Assembly: GCA_002728175.1 (NCBI GenBank)
Contig: PBVH01000024.1
Span: 24,964 to 32,743 of the forward strand
DNA from: Flavobacteriales bacterium
GTDB taxonomy: Bacteria; Bacteroidota; Bacteroidia; Flavobacteriales; BACL11
Reading direction: 5' to 3'
DNA: 7,780 nucleotides
Notes under the pieces: generated by a model
Seen by the model: only the letters and a program-made list of their open reading frames with translations
Told to the model about the DNA's origin: nothing
The model's database searches: none
Position numbers and translations under genes: made by a program
Part shown: piece after piece, positions 1-7,120 of the stretch
How the letters are laid out: every line of letters begins with the position of its first letter
How positions within the stretch are numbered: the first letter of the stretch is position 1

Positions 1-702
1 TCAACGCCCAAAGATTTACCATTATTTAAAGAATTATTGGGAGATGGTTCACAACTAGGTTGTTCGTTTAGTTATAAAGTGCAAGAAAATCCAAATGGGA
101 TTGCACAAGCATTTATAATAGGTGAAGAGTTTATTGGAAAAGAGAAAGTGTGTTTAATTTTAGGAGACAACATTTTTCACATGAAAATTTCTACTTTAAA
201 TAACTGTAAAAACGTTGATGGTGGTATTGTTTTTGGTTATCATGTTCATGACCCTGAGAGATATGGTGTTGTGGAATTTGATAATCAATATAAAGTTGTT
301 TCAATTGAAGAAAAGCCAAAAAATCCAAAATCTAATTATGCAATACCAGGATTATATTATTACGATAATTCAGTAATTGAATTAGCTAAAAATATTAAAG
401 CTTCAAATAGGGGAGAATACGAAATAACTGACTTAAATAAAAAATATTTAAGTATTAATAAGTTGCAAGTAAACTTGTTAGAAAGAGGATCTGTTTGGTT
501 AGATACGGGAACTTTTCAATCTCTTATGCAGGCTAATCAATATGTTCAAGTTATTGAGGAAAGACAAGGAAGAAAGATTGGCTGTATAGAAGAAGCAGCA
601 TTTAGAATGAACTTAATAGATGCTGAACATTTAATTAAAATTGCACAACCATTATTGAAAAGTGGATATGGGCAATACTTATTAAATCTTATAAAAAGTT
701 AA
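1..702 (+). CDS. rfbA: Glucose-1-phosphate thymidylyltransferase, 5'-truncated by window edge
   Basis: RfbA/RmlA joins glucose-1-phosphate and dTTP to give dTDP-glucose and PPi, the first step of dTDP-L-rhamnose and related sugar synthesis in the cytosol. The open frame runs from base 1, beginning STPKDLPLF, and 233 residues are visible. The family usually has about 290, so roughly the first 50-55 residues, with the GGxGTRL nucleotide-binding signature, lie before the window. The in-frame TTG at 37 is internal and not the start. Visible motifs, numbered from the first codon: LGDNIF (54-59, metal-binding Asp56), RYGVVEFD (87-94), EEKP (103-106), RGEYEITDLN (137-146), WLDTGT (166-171, second metal Asp168) and the family-typical end QPLLKSGYGQYL. 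After LGDNIF the usual YG is HM. The TAA stop shares its last A with the ATG of the next gene. No other dTDP-sugar gene is in view. The identification is firm. Confidence 0.95.
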   Translation, partial: STPKDLPLFKELLGDGSQLGCSFSYKVQENPNGIAQAFIIGEEFIGKEKVCLILGDNIFHMKISTLNNCKNVDGGIVFGYHVHDPERYGVVEFDNQYKVVSIEEKPKNPKSNYAIPGLYYYDNSVIELAKNIKASNRGEYEITDLNKKYLSINKLQVNLLERGSVWLDTGTFQSLMQANQYVQVIEERQGRKIGCIEEAAFRMNLIDAEHLIKIAQPLLKSGYGQYLLNLIKS

Positions 703-1673
703 TGAAAACCTATCCAGAGCTACGGCAACTTATAGATCAAAGATTAGATATGATTGAATATTTTGTAGAAGCAAAAAGTTTATATAGTCCTATTGAATAT
801 ATATTGTCGTTAAAAGCAAAAAGAATTAGACCAGTTTTATTGTTGATGGCACATCAATTATTTTCTGAAAATTTAAAGAAAGCAATATCTCCAGCTATAG
901 GAATTGAGATTTTTCACAACTTTACTTTATTACATGATGATATAATGGATAACGCTTCTGTAAGAAGAGGTTATAAAACTGTACATGAAAAATGGAATAA
1001 TAATACAGCTATTCTTTCTGGGGATGCTATGCTGATAGAATCATATAAACATATAATTGCTGTTGATAATAAAATTTTAAAGGATGTTTTAACAATTTAC
1101 AATAATGCAGCAATTCAAGTTTGTATTGGTCAAAAGTGTGATATGGATTATGAAAACAAAAAAATTGTCACTATTTCAGAATATATTAAAATGATAGAAT
1201 ATAAAACTGCAGTTCTAATTGCGGCCTCTATGCAAATTGGAGGACTTATAGCAGGAGCTGATAGTAAAACTCAAGAACATCTTTTTGAGTTTGGGAAAAA
1301 TATTGGTATAGCCTTTCAATTAAAAGATGATTTGTTAGATGTTTTTGGTGATAAAAATGTATTTGGCAAAGAGCTAGGAGGAGACATAAAATCAAATAAA
1401 AAAACTTATTTATATCTAAAAGCACTTGAAATTGCAGATGATAAAATAGTTAAGATATTAAAAAAATACTACAGTACTTCTTTAAGTGACAGTAATCAAA
1501 AAAAGATAAATAATGTAAAAGAAATATTTTTGAGTCTCAATATTATTGATCACACAAATATTCTAATTAAAAATTATCATGATTTAGCAATGGAACATTT
1601 AGAACATATTGATGCAAAAGATAAAGACAATTTTTATGAATTTTCAAATAAATTATTAGACAGGATAAATTAA
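702..1673 (+). CDS. Trans-type polyprenyl diphosphate synthase (short/medium chain)
   Basis: This is a cytosolic isoprenoid chain elongation enzyme that adds isopentenyl diphosphate to an allylic diphosphate and feeds quinone side chains, carotenoids or other prenyl products. It has 323 aa, the normal family length. Both Asp-rich motifs are intact: DDIMD at 79-83, followed by RRG at 88-90, and DDLLD at 209-213 inside FQLKDDLLDVFGD. The KT pair at 168-169 and KKTYL at 233-237 are also present. Phe74, five residues before the first Asp, is bulky. In this family that position limits chain length, so a C15-C20 product is likelier than a long quinone tail (inference). The usual GGKRxRP diphosphate-binding motif reads KAKRIRP (38-44): both glycines are replaced but Lys40, Arg43 and Pro44 are kept. 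The ATG overlaps the rfbA stop (TAATG), suggesting translational coupling. The exact product cannot be read from sequence, so no symbol is given. Confidence 0.92.
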   Translation: MKTYPELRQLIDQRLDMIEYFVEAKSLYSPIEYILSLKAKRIRPVLLLMAHQLFSENLKKAISPAIGIEIFHNFTLLHDDIMDNASVRRGYKTVHEKWNNNTAILSGDAMLIESYKHIIAVDNKILKDVLTIYNNAAIQVCIGQKCDMDYENKKIVTISEYIKMIEYKTAVLIAASMQIGGLIAGADSKTQEHLFEFGKNIGIAFQLKDDLLDVFGDKNVFGKELGGDIKSNKKTYLYLKALEIADDKIVKILKKYYSTSLSDSNQKKINNVKEIFLSLNIIDHTNILIKNYHDLAMEHLEHIDAKDKDNFYEFSNKLLDRIN

Positions 1674-1733
1674 GATTAAATTATGCTTTTCTATGAACAA
1701 TAAAATAGATAATTTTACATATTATTTTTAATC
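1674..1733 (+). promoter_or_regulatory. Short intergenic region before sucA with weak -7-like box
   Basis: These 60 AT-rich bases separate the prenyl synthase stop from the sucA ATG. TAATTTTA at 1710-1717 matches seven of eight positions of a Bacteroidota -7 box (TAnnTTTG, last base wrong) and lies 16 nt before the ATG. No convincing -33 TTG is visible. The gap is bracketed by an inverted repeat, GATTAAA (1674-1680) and TTTAATC (1727-1733). There is no Shine-Dalgarno site, as expected for the phylum. sucA may have its own promoter here or may be read through from upstream. Confidence 0.3.
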
Positions 1734-4433
1734 ATGGACAAATTTTCTTTCTTGGGATCTATTCATACTTCAATGGTCGAAGAAATGTATAATAAATATA
1801 TTAAGGACCCTAGCTCTGTCAATGAAAATTGGGCGTCTTTTTTCAAAGGTTATAATTTTGCTAATGAGTTATATTCTGAAGATGATATTCCAGAATCATT
1901 TTCAAAAGAGTTTAAAGTCATAAATTTAATAAATTCTTATAGAAAAAGAGGGCATCTATTTACTAAAACAAATCCTGTAAGAGAAAGAAGAAAATACAAA
2001 CCAACACTTGATCTTGAGAATTTTGATTTGCAAGATTCAGACTTAGATTTAGTTTTTCAAGCCGGTGATGAAGTTGGGATTGGACCATCAAAGTTATCTG
2101 AAATAATAAAACATTTACAAACAGTTTATTGTCAGTCTATTGGAATTGAATATATGTACATCAGAGACCCTAAAGAAATAAACTGGATTAAAAAAAGACT
2201 GCATAAAAATGCTAATACTCCAAATCTTAAAGTCAATCAAAAAAAACATATTCTACATAAATTAAATCAAGCAGTTGCATTTGAAAATTTTTTACATAAA
2301 AAATTTGTTGGACAAAAAAGATTTTCACTTGAAGGGGCGGAATCTTTAATTCCTGCCCTTGATGTTTTAATTGAACATGGAGCTGAATTAGAGGTTGAAG
2401 AATTTATTGTTGGAATGGCTCACAGAGGTAGATTAAATGTTTTAGCTAATATATTTAACAAAACATATAAAGAAATATTTGCGGAGTTTCACCCAAAAGA
2501 TTATCTGGATGATTCAATCTCAGGAGATGTAAAATATCATTTAGGATTTACATCAACACAAAAATGTGATAATGGAAAATTAGTTACCTTAAACCTATCT
2601 CCCAATCCATCTCATCTGGAAGCTGTTGATCCTGTTGTGCAAGGTATTGCAAGAGCAAAAATTGATACAAAATATAATTCCAATCAAAATAAGGTTCTTC
2701 CAATACTTATACATGGAGATGCTGCTCTAGCTGCTCAAGGTGTTGTTTATGAAGTTGTTCAAATGGCTCAGCTAGACGGATATAAAACAGGAGGAACTAT
2801 TCATATTGTTATAAATAATCAAGTTGGATTTACCACAAATTATCTTGATGCCAGATCAAGTACATATTGTACAGACGTTGCTAAAGTTACGCTATCTCCA
2901 GTTTTACATGTTAATGGTGATGATGTTGAGGCTGTAGTTCATTCATTAAAATTTGCTGTTGAATATAGACAAACATTTAATAAGGATATATTTATTGATC
3001 TTTTATGCTACAGAAAATATGGACATAATGAAGGAGATGAACCAAGATTTACACAGCCTAAGTTGTATCAATTAATTGCTAAACATCCTAATCCTAGAGA
3101 AATATATAAGCAAAAGTTATTAAATGAAGGGATTGTTCAAGATGAATCTGTTAGACAATCTGAAGATGAATTTCAAAAATTGTTAGATGATAGGTTTAAT
3201 GAAGCCAAAGAAATTGTAAAGGCTAAAATCACACATTTTTTAAAGGATGAATGGCAAAATTTCAACCGTGTTATTGATTCTAATTTCTTTTCACAAGTTG
3301 ACACATCAGTTGATAGAACAACTCTGAAAATTTTAGCAAAAAAACTTTATGATATACCTAATTCATCAAGATTTTTCAAAAAAACCATCAAACTATTAAA
3401 TGAAAGGAAGTCCATGATTGAAAAATCGAAAATGATTGATTGGTCAATGGCAGAATTATTAGCATATGCGTCTTTGTTAGACGAGGGTTTTCATATTAGA
3501 ATAAGTGGTCAAGACGTTGAACGAGGAACTTTTTCTCACAGACACGCTATACTTAAAGTTGAAGATTCTGAAGAAGAAATTTCACCACTTCAAAATATTA
3601 AAAAATCCTCAAATTTTGAAATTTACAACTCATTATTATCTGAGTATGGGGCATTAGGATTTGATTATGGATATTCTATTACGTTGCCAAATACATTAAC
3701 TATTTGGGAAGCTCAGTTTGGTGATTTCAGTAATGGAGCACAAATAATGATAGATCAATTTATTTCTTGCGCTGAAGATAAATGGAAGGTAATGAGTGGT
3801 TTAGTTTTACTTCTTCCTCATGGTTATGAAGGTCAGGGTGCAGAGCATTCTTCGGCTCGAATAGAAAGATATTTACAATTATGTGCCAAATACAATATGC
3901 AAATTGTAAACTGTACAACACCTGCGAATTTCTTTCATGTTTTAAGGAGACAACAAATCAGAAATTTTAGAAAGCCTTTAATTGTGTTTACTCCTAAAAG
4001 CTTATTAAGAGACCCATTATGCGTTTCATCTTTTGATGATTTTTCAAAATCAAGTTTTCATGCAATAATAGATGATGAGATTGTTTTAAAAAATACTGAA
4101 AAATTAGTTTTTTGTAGCGGTAAAATTTATTATGAGCTTTACAAGGAGAGAAGTAAGTATAATGATGCTAATTTACGACTTGTTAGAATAGAACAATTAT
4201 TTCCACTTGATATTAAATATATTAATGAAATTGTAGAAAAATATCAACCAAAAGAAATAATTTGGGTTCAAGAAGAACCAGAAAATATGGGTGCATGGAG
4301 GTATATTTTATCGAATCTGAAAAATTTAAATATTAAATTAGTCTCTAGAAAACCGTCTCCTGCTCCTGCAAGTGGTTCTAGTAAATCATTTGCTGATCAG
4401 CAAAAAATAATTATAGATAGTATATTTAAATAA
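1734..4433 (+). CDS. sucA: 2-oxoglutarate dehydrogenase E1 subunit
   Basis: This is the thiamine diphosphate-dependent decarboxylase of the OGDH complex. It takes 2-oxoglutarate and reductively succinylates the lipoyl group on SucB, a TCA cycle step in the cytosol. It has 899 aa, near the usual 900-940. The N-terminus (FLGSIHTSMVEEMYNKYIKDP) is the E1o segment thought to dock on E2, and its fit to the family supports this start. Motifs in order: RFSLEG (196-201), HRGRLNVL (230-237), SPNPSHLEAVDPVV (289-302), the ThDP/Mg motif from GDAA (328-331) to NNQVGFTT (361-368), KYGHNEGDEP (428-437), SGQDVERGTFSHRHA (591-605), WEAQFGDFSNGAQ (658-670), HGYEGQGAEHSSARIER (696-712) and QEEPENMGAW (846-855). 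These cover the ThDP domain, the transketolase-like pyrimidine domain and the C-terminal domain. No catalytic residue looks lost. sucB starts 6 bases after the stop, so the two form an operon. Confidence 0.98.
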   Translation: MDKFSFLGSIHTSMVEEMYNKYIKDPSSVNENWASFFKGYNFANELYSEDDIPESFSKEFKVINLINSYRKRGHLFTKTNPVRERRKYKPTLDLENFDLQDSDLDLVFQAGDEVGIGPSKLSEIIKHLQTVYCQSIGIEYMYIRDPKEINWIKKRLHKNANTPNLKVNQKKHILHKLNQAVAFENFLHKKFVGQKRFSLEGAESLIPALDVLIEHGAELEVEEFIVGMAHRGRLNVLANIFNKTYKEIFAEFHPKDYLDDSISGDVKYHLGFTSTQKCDNGKLVTLNLSPNPSHLEAVDPVVQGIARAKIDTKYNSNQNKVLPILIHGDAALAAQGVVYEVVQMAQLDGYKTGGTIHIVINNQVGFTTNYLDARSSTYCTDVAKVTLSPVLHVNGDDVEAVVHSLKFAVEYRQTFNKDIFIDLLCYRKYGHNEGDEPRFTQPKLYQLIAKHPNPREIYKQKLLNEGIVQDESVRQSEDEFQKLLDDRFNEAKEIVKAKITHFLKDEWQNFNRVIDSNFFSQVDTSVDRTTLKILAKKLYDIPNSSRFFKKTIKLLNERKSMIEKSKMIDWSMAELLAYASLLDEGFHIRISGQDVERGTFSHRHAILKVEDSEEEISPLQNIKKSSNFEIYNSLLSEYGALGFDYGYSITLPNTLTIWEAQFGDFSNGAQIMIDQFISCAEDKWKVMSGLVLLLPHGYEGQGAEHSSARIERYLQLCAKYNMQIVNCTTPANFFHVLRRQQIRNFRKPLIVFTPKSLLRDPLCVSSFDDFSKSSFHAIIDDEIVLKNTEKLVFCSGKIYYELYKERSKYNDANLRLVRIEQLFPLDIKYINEIVEKYQPKEIIWVQEEPENMGAWRYILSNLKNLNIKLVSRKPSPAPASGSSKSFADQQKIIIDSIFK

Positions 4434-4439
4434 AGTATT

Positions 4440-5615
4440 ATGATATTAGAAATGAAGGTCCCAAGTCCTGGAGAATCAATATTAGAAGTTGAAATTGCTG
4501 AATGGTTAGTTGAAGATGGTGAGTATGTAGAAAAAGATCAAGCTATTGCTGAAATTGATTCGGATAAAGCAACATTAGAGCTTCCAGCAGAGGAAAGTGG
4601 TAAAATTAAAATATTGGTTGAAAATGGTGAAACTGTATCCGTTGGTGATATTGTTTGTAAAATAGACACCTCTGTTATTGGCGAAGCAAAAAAAACAAAT
4701 GTATCAAATGTTAATTTAACACAAAATAACATTAAAGATGATACTATACTCAAAAAAAATAAAATTACACCTTTAGCGTCAGCTATTATTAATTCACATG
4801 ATAATATATTAGTTAATAATATTAATGCTTCAGCTAAAGATGGAAAAATAAGAAAATCAGATGTTATAGATATAATAACCGAAAAATCTAATAATGATAC
4901 TTCTAGAAAGAAGATGTCAACTTTAAGAAGAAAAATTGCACAAAGATTAGTTGCTGTTAAGAACGAAACTGCAATGTTGACAACATTTAATGAAGTAGAT
5001 ATGAACAATATTTTTAATATTCGATCAGAATTTAAAGAAAAGTTCAAGGATAAGTATAATGTTAATTTAGGTTTTATGTCTTTTTTTACAAAAGCTGTAA
5101 CGTTATCATTAAGTGAATTTCAAGATGTTAATGCAATGATTGATGGAAATGAAATAATTTATCATAATTATTGTGATATAGGCATAGCAGTAAGCGCCGA
5201 AAAAGGCTTGATGGTTCCTGTTTTAAGAAATGCAGGAAAAATGACTTTTGATAAAATTGAAAATAGTATAAAAGATCTTGCTATAAAAGCAAGGGATGGG
5301 AAATTAAAAATAGACGAGATGACCGGAGGAACCTTTACAATTACAAATGGTGGAGTTTTTGGCTCCATGTTGTCAACTCCAATCATTAATCCGCCACAAT
5401 CTGCAATATTAGGTATGCATAACATTATAGAGCGACCAGTAGTAGTAGATGGAAAAATTACAATAAGACCTATGATGTATGTAGCTTTATCTTATGATCA
5501 TAGAATTATTGATGGTAGAGAATCTGTTGGCTTTTTGTGCAAGGTAAAAGAATATTTAGAAAATCCTGTTGAATTTTTATTTGAGGGTAACGTACAAAAG
5601 ACTTTAAATTTATAG
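4440..5615 (+). CDS. sucB: 2-oxoglutarate dehydrogenase E2 (dihydrolipoyl succinyltransferase)
   Basis: This is the core of the OGDH complex: it carries the swinging lipoyl arm and transfers the succinyl group to CoA. It has 391 aa, normal for a one-lipoyl-domain E2o. The lipoyl domain covers residues 1-78 with the lipoylation site Lys43 in DSDKATLE. A linker (about 79-108) is rich in Asn and Lys instead of Ala and Pro. The peripheral subunit-binding domain (about 109-146) ends KDGKIRKSDV but is eroded: basic residues of the first helix are missing and GTG reads NAS. The acyltransferase domain (about 157-391) keeps the catalytic SYDHRIIDGRE, with His354, Asp358 and Gly359. The start MILEMKVPSPGES fits the family; Met5 is a less likely alternative. 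It lies 6 bases after sucA. It ends in TAG one base short of the opposing ferredoxin stop. The E3 gene is not nearby, which is common. Confidence 0.97.
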   Translation: MILEMKVPSPGESILEVEIAEWLVEDGEYVEKDQAIAEIDSDKATLELPAEESGKIKILVENGETVSVGDIVCKIDTSVIGEAKKTNVSNVNLTQNNIKDDTILKKNKITPLASAIINSHDNILVNNINASAKDGKIRKSDVIDIITEKSNNDTSRKKMSTLRRKIAQRLVAVKNETAMLTTFNEVDMNNIFNIRSEFKEKFKDKYNVNLGFMSFFTKAVTLSLSEFQDVNAMIDGNEIIYHNYCDIGIAVSAEKGLMVPVLRNAGKMTFDKIENSIKDLAIKARDGKLKIDEMTGGTFTITNGGVFGSMLSTPIINPPQSAILGMHNIIERPVVVDGKITIRPMMYVALSYDHRIIDGRESVGFLCKVKEYLENPVEFLFEGNVQKTLNL

Positions 5616-5624
5616 TCTAAATTT
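5606..5624. terminator. Candidate small bidirectional dyad between convergent stops
   Basis: AAATTTA (5606-5612) and TAAATTT (5618-5624) form a perfect 7-bp inverted repeat around the 5-nt loop TAGTC. It overlaps the sucB TAG (5613-5615) and the - strand ferredoxin TAG (5619-5617). Its symmetric placement over both gene ends suits a shared terminator. The stem has no G or C and no clear U-tract follows it on either strand, so it would be weak, and chance in AT-rich DNA is a real alternative. Confidence 0.25.
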
Positions 5625-5946
5625 CGTTTGCAATTTCAATTTCAAGATTATTAAGATTTTCTGTTATAGGAATTTGACAACTCAAACGACTATTCTCTTT
5701 AGTATTAAAAACTTCTGATAACATTGCTTCTTCGTCGTCTTGCATTGAGGGTAATTTATGATTCGAGATGATATAACACTGACAAGAAGCACACATGGCC
5801 ATACCCCCACAAACTCCAATTGTTCCTTCCTCAGCTAGTTCATACATTCTAATAACCTCCATTAAATTCATAGCCATATCCGTTGGGGCGTTTATACGAT
5901 GTTTTTCCCCAGTTCTATCAATAACAGTTAATTTAATATCAGACAT
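5617..5946 (-). CDS. Adrenodoxin-type [2Fe-2S] ferredoxin
   Basis: This is a small soluble electron carrier of 109 aa. The cluster ligands are Cys46, Cys52 and Cys55 in GVCGGMAMCASC plus Cys90 in SRLSCQIP. That gives CX5CX2CX34C, the adrenodoxin/ISC-type pattern rather than the plant type (CX4CX2C). Cys57 is an additional cysteine beside the cluster loop. The stretch PTDMAMNLMEVIR before the cluster and the acidic DDEEAML helix are typical of this subfamily; in adrenodoxins the acidic helix is the partner-docking surface. Its ATG overlaps the stop of the ferredoxin reductase gene by one base (TAATG), so the two are cotranscribed and the reductase is its likely electron donor. Likely acceptors, by family, are Fe-S assembly or Fe-S enzymes such as lipoyl synthase; none is shown directly. 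No cytochrome P450 gene is in view. Confidence 0.93.
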   Translation of the reverse strand: MSDIKLTVIDRTGEKHRINAPTDMAMNLMEVIRMYELAEEGTIGVCGGMAMCASCQCYIISNHKLPSMQDDEEAMLSEVFNTKENSRLSCQIPITENLNNLEIEIANEI

Positions 5947-6998
5947 TAATCATTAATTGATTTTACAACTGCTTTTGGAGCTTCTTTTCTGCTACCGTCA
6001 AATCCAGTTATGCCGCTAACAGTTGTATATTTAAAAATAGATTTTTTTCCTGGATGAATAATTTTATACGCTGATTGGCACATAAGTGTAGTTTCATGAA
6101 ATCCACATAAAATTAATTTTAATTTTCCAGGGTATGTATTAATATCCCCTACTGCAAAAATTCCAGGAATATTTGTTTGATAATCAAAGGTGTCTACTTT
6201 AATTGCATTTTTTTCAATGTCTAATCCCCAATCAGAAATAGGCCCTAATTTTGGGGATAGTCCAAACAGTGGAATTAAAAATTCAGTATCAATAACCTCA
6301 ATATTACCATCGTTGTTTATTGTTACTTTTTCTAACTTTTCATTTCCTTCAATTTTTGTTATTTCAGCTGGAGTAATTAATCGTATTTTATTTTTATTTT
6401 TTAGATCCTTAACCTTTTCTACTGAATCTAAAGCTCCTCTGAACTCGTTTCTTCTGTGGATTAAAGTAACATTGGCATTTATATTTGCAAGGTATATTGT
6501 CCAGTCTAGAGCAGAGTCTCCTCCTCCAGCAATAATAACTTTCTTGTTCCTGTAAATTTCAGGGTCTTTAATAAGATAATTAATACCTTTGTCTTCAAAT
6601 CGTTCTAAATTTTCAAGAGTAGGTTTCCTAGGTTCAAAACTCCCTAATCCTCCAGCAATTGCAATTACAGGTGCATTATGTTTTGTGCCTTTATTTGTAG
6701 TTACAACGAAACTACCATCTTTTACTTTAGTAATATTTTCTGCTCGTTCTCCTAATGTAAAACCTGGTTCAAATTGTTTACATTGTTCTAATAAGTTTTT
6801 AGTTAAATCACCGGCTAGTACTTCTGGTAATCCAGGAATATCGTAAATAGGTTTCTTTGGGTAAATCTCAGAGCATTGTCCCCCAGGTTGAGCTAAAGCG
6901 TCAATTAAATGACATCTTAATTTTAAAAGTCCAGCTTCAAAGACAGTAAACAGACCTACAGGGCCTGCTCCAATTATTAAAATATCAGTCTTAATCAT
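5946..6998 (-). CDS. TrxR-like ferredoxin-NAD(P)+ reductase
   Basis: This is an FAD enzyme that moves electrons between NAD(P)H and ferredoxin in the cytosol. It has 350 aa, the size of the thioredoxin-reductase-like FNRs known from Bacillus (YumC) and Chlorobium. The FAD-binding Rossmann motif is ILIIGAGPVG (6-15), and PGGQC follows at 38-42. The NAD(P)H-binding motif is IIAGGGDSALDW (155-166) with HRR (181-183), whose arginines suggest NADPH preference. The second FAD motif is GIFAVGDI (279-286). The redox-active CxxC of true thioredoxin reductases is absent from the middle domain, and a C-terminal extension with FKYTTVSGITGF (322-333) is present; both favour FNR over TrxR. The start at 6998 puts the GxGxxG motif at the proper distance from the N-terminus. 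It is the first gene of a two-gene unit with the [2Fe-2S] ferredoxin. A TATTTTTG box lies 14 nt before the ATG, followed by an A-rich leader. Confidence 0.93.
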   Translation of the reverse strand: MIKTDILIIGAGPVGLFTVFEAGLLKLRCHLIDALAQPGGQCSEIYPKKPIYDIPGLPEVLAGDLTKNLLEQCKQFEPGFTLGERAENITKVKDGSFVVTTNKGTKHNAPVIAIAGGLGSFEPRKPTLENLERFEDKGINYLIKDPEIYRNKKVIIAGGGDSALDWTIYLANINANVTLIHRRNEFRGALDSVEKVKDLKNKNKIRLITPAEITKIEGNEKLEKVTINNDGNIEVIDTEFLIPLFGLSPKLGPISDWGLDIEKNAIKVDTFDYQTNIPGIFAVGDINTYPGKLKLILCGFHETTLMCQSAYKIIHPGKKSIFKYTTVSGITGFDGSRKEAPKAVVKSIND

Positions 6999-7012
6999 TT
7001 TTCTTTTTTTTT

Positions 7013-7020
7013 CAAAAATA
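7013..7020 (-). promoter_or_regulatory. Bacteroidota -7 box for the reductase-ferredoxin unit
   Basis: On the - strand this reads TATTTTTG, a perfect match to TAnnTTTG. Fourteen bases separate it from the reductase ATG at 6998, and they are all A except one G. If transcription starts about 4-8 bases after the box, the leader is under about 10 nt, and the A-rich tract would stand in for a Shine-Dalgarno site. No clear -33 TTG is visible at the expected distance. Confidence 0.5.
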
Positions 7021-7098
7021 CTAAGAGTTTAAAAATAATCAGTAGTTTTATTGGGCTTTTACATTAATTATTCAAACAATTTATTATTAATAATTTCA

Positions 7099-7106
7099 TA
7101 TTTTTG
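7099..7106 (+). promoter_or_regulatory. Bacteroidota -7 box for the 4Fe-4S ferredoxin gene
   Basis: TATTTTTG is a perfect TAnnTTTG match lying 14 nt before the ATG at 7121, the same box and spacing as on the divergent side. It sits inside a 14-bp palindrome (7100-7113) that would cover the start of transcription. No -33 TTG is visible about 20 bases upstream, and there is no Shine-Dalgarno site between the box and the ATG. Confidence 0.5.
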
Positions 7107-7113
7107 CAAAAAT
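7100..7113. repeat. 14-bp perfect palindrome at ferredoxin promoter
   Basis: ATTTTTGCAAAAAT is perfectly self-complementary. It overlaps all but the first base of the -7 box and the presumed transcription start of the 4Fe-4S ferredoxin gene. Such placement suits a repressor operator, but no known regulator site is recognised, and AT-rich sequence raises the chance rate. Confidence 0.4.
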
Positions 7114-7120
7114 TTTATTT

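Noticed and set aside
37..39. TTG at 37 as the start of rfbA
   Set aside because: The frame is open and family-like upstream (STPKDLPLFKEL), and the essential N-terminal nucleotide-binding motif would be missing. The gene is cut by the window edge.
1683..1731. Tiny open frames before sucA (ATG at 1683, 6 codons; ATG at 1693, 12 codons ending at 1731)
   Set aside because: They are too short and lack any leader-peptide pattern such as runs of one regulatory amino acid. They are expected by chance in AT-rich DNA.
4688..4759. Two A8 tracts in the sucB linker (4688-4695 and 4752-4759) as a programmed frameshift site
   Set aside because: The first tract ends in AAC but not in the frame of an A AAA AAC slippery heptamer, and the zero frame continues intact through the whole catalytic domain. 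Random slippage is possible but nothing shows that it is used.
4538..5047. 169-residue open frame on the - strand inside sucB
   Set aside because: It lies wholly antisense to the well-supported lipoyl, linker and catalytic coding sequence, has a low-complexity Leu/Ile/Ser-rich translation typical of reversed AT-rich codons, and shows no recognised motif.
5168..5425. 85-residue open frame on the - strand inside sucB
   Set aside because: It is antisense to the SucB catalytic domain, with no start context or family resemblance.
6190..6846. Two + strand open frames (6190-6555 and 6589-6846) across the reductase gene
   Set aside because: Both mirror the conserved FAD and NAD(P)H domains coded on the other strand, and their translations are Ser/Phe/Ile-rich without motifs.
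5946..6998. Thioredoxin reductase identity for the flavoprotein
   Set aside because: The redox CxxC of the NADPH domain is absent (the region reads GGGDSALDW), the protein is longer than usual TrxR, and it is joined to a ferredoxin gene.
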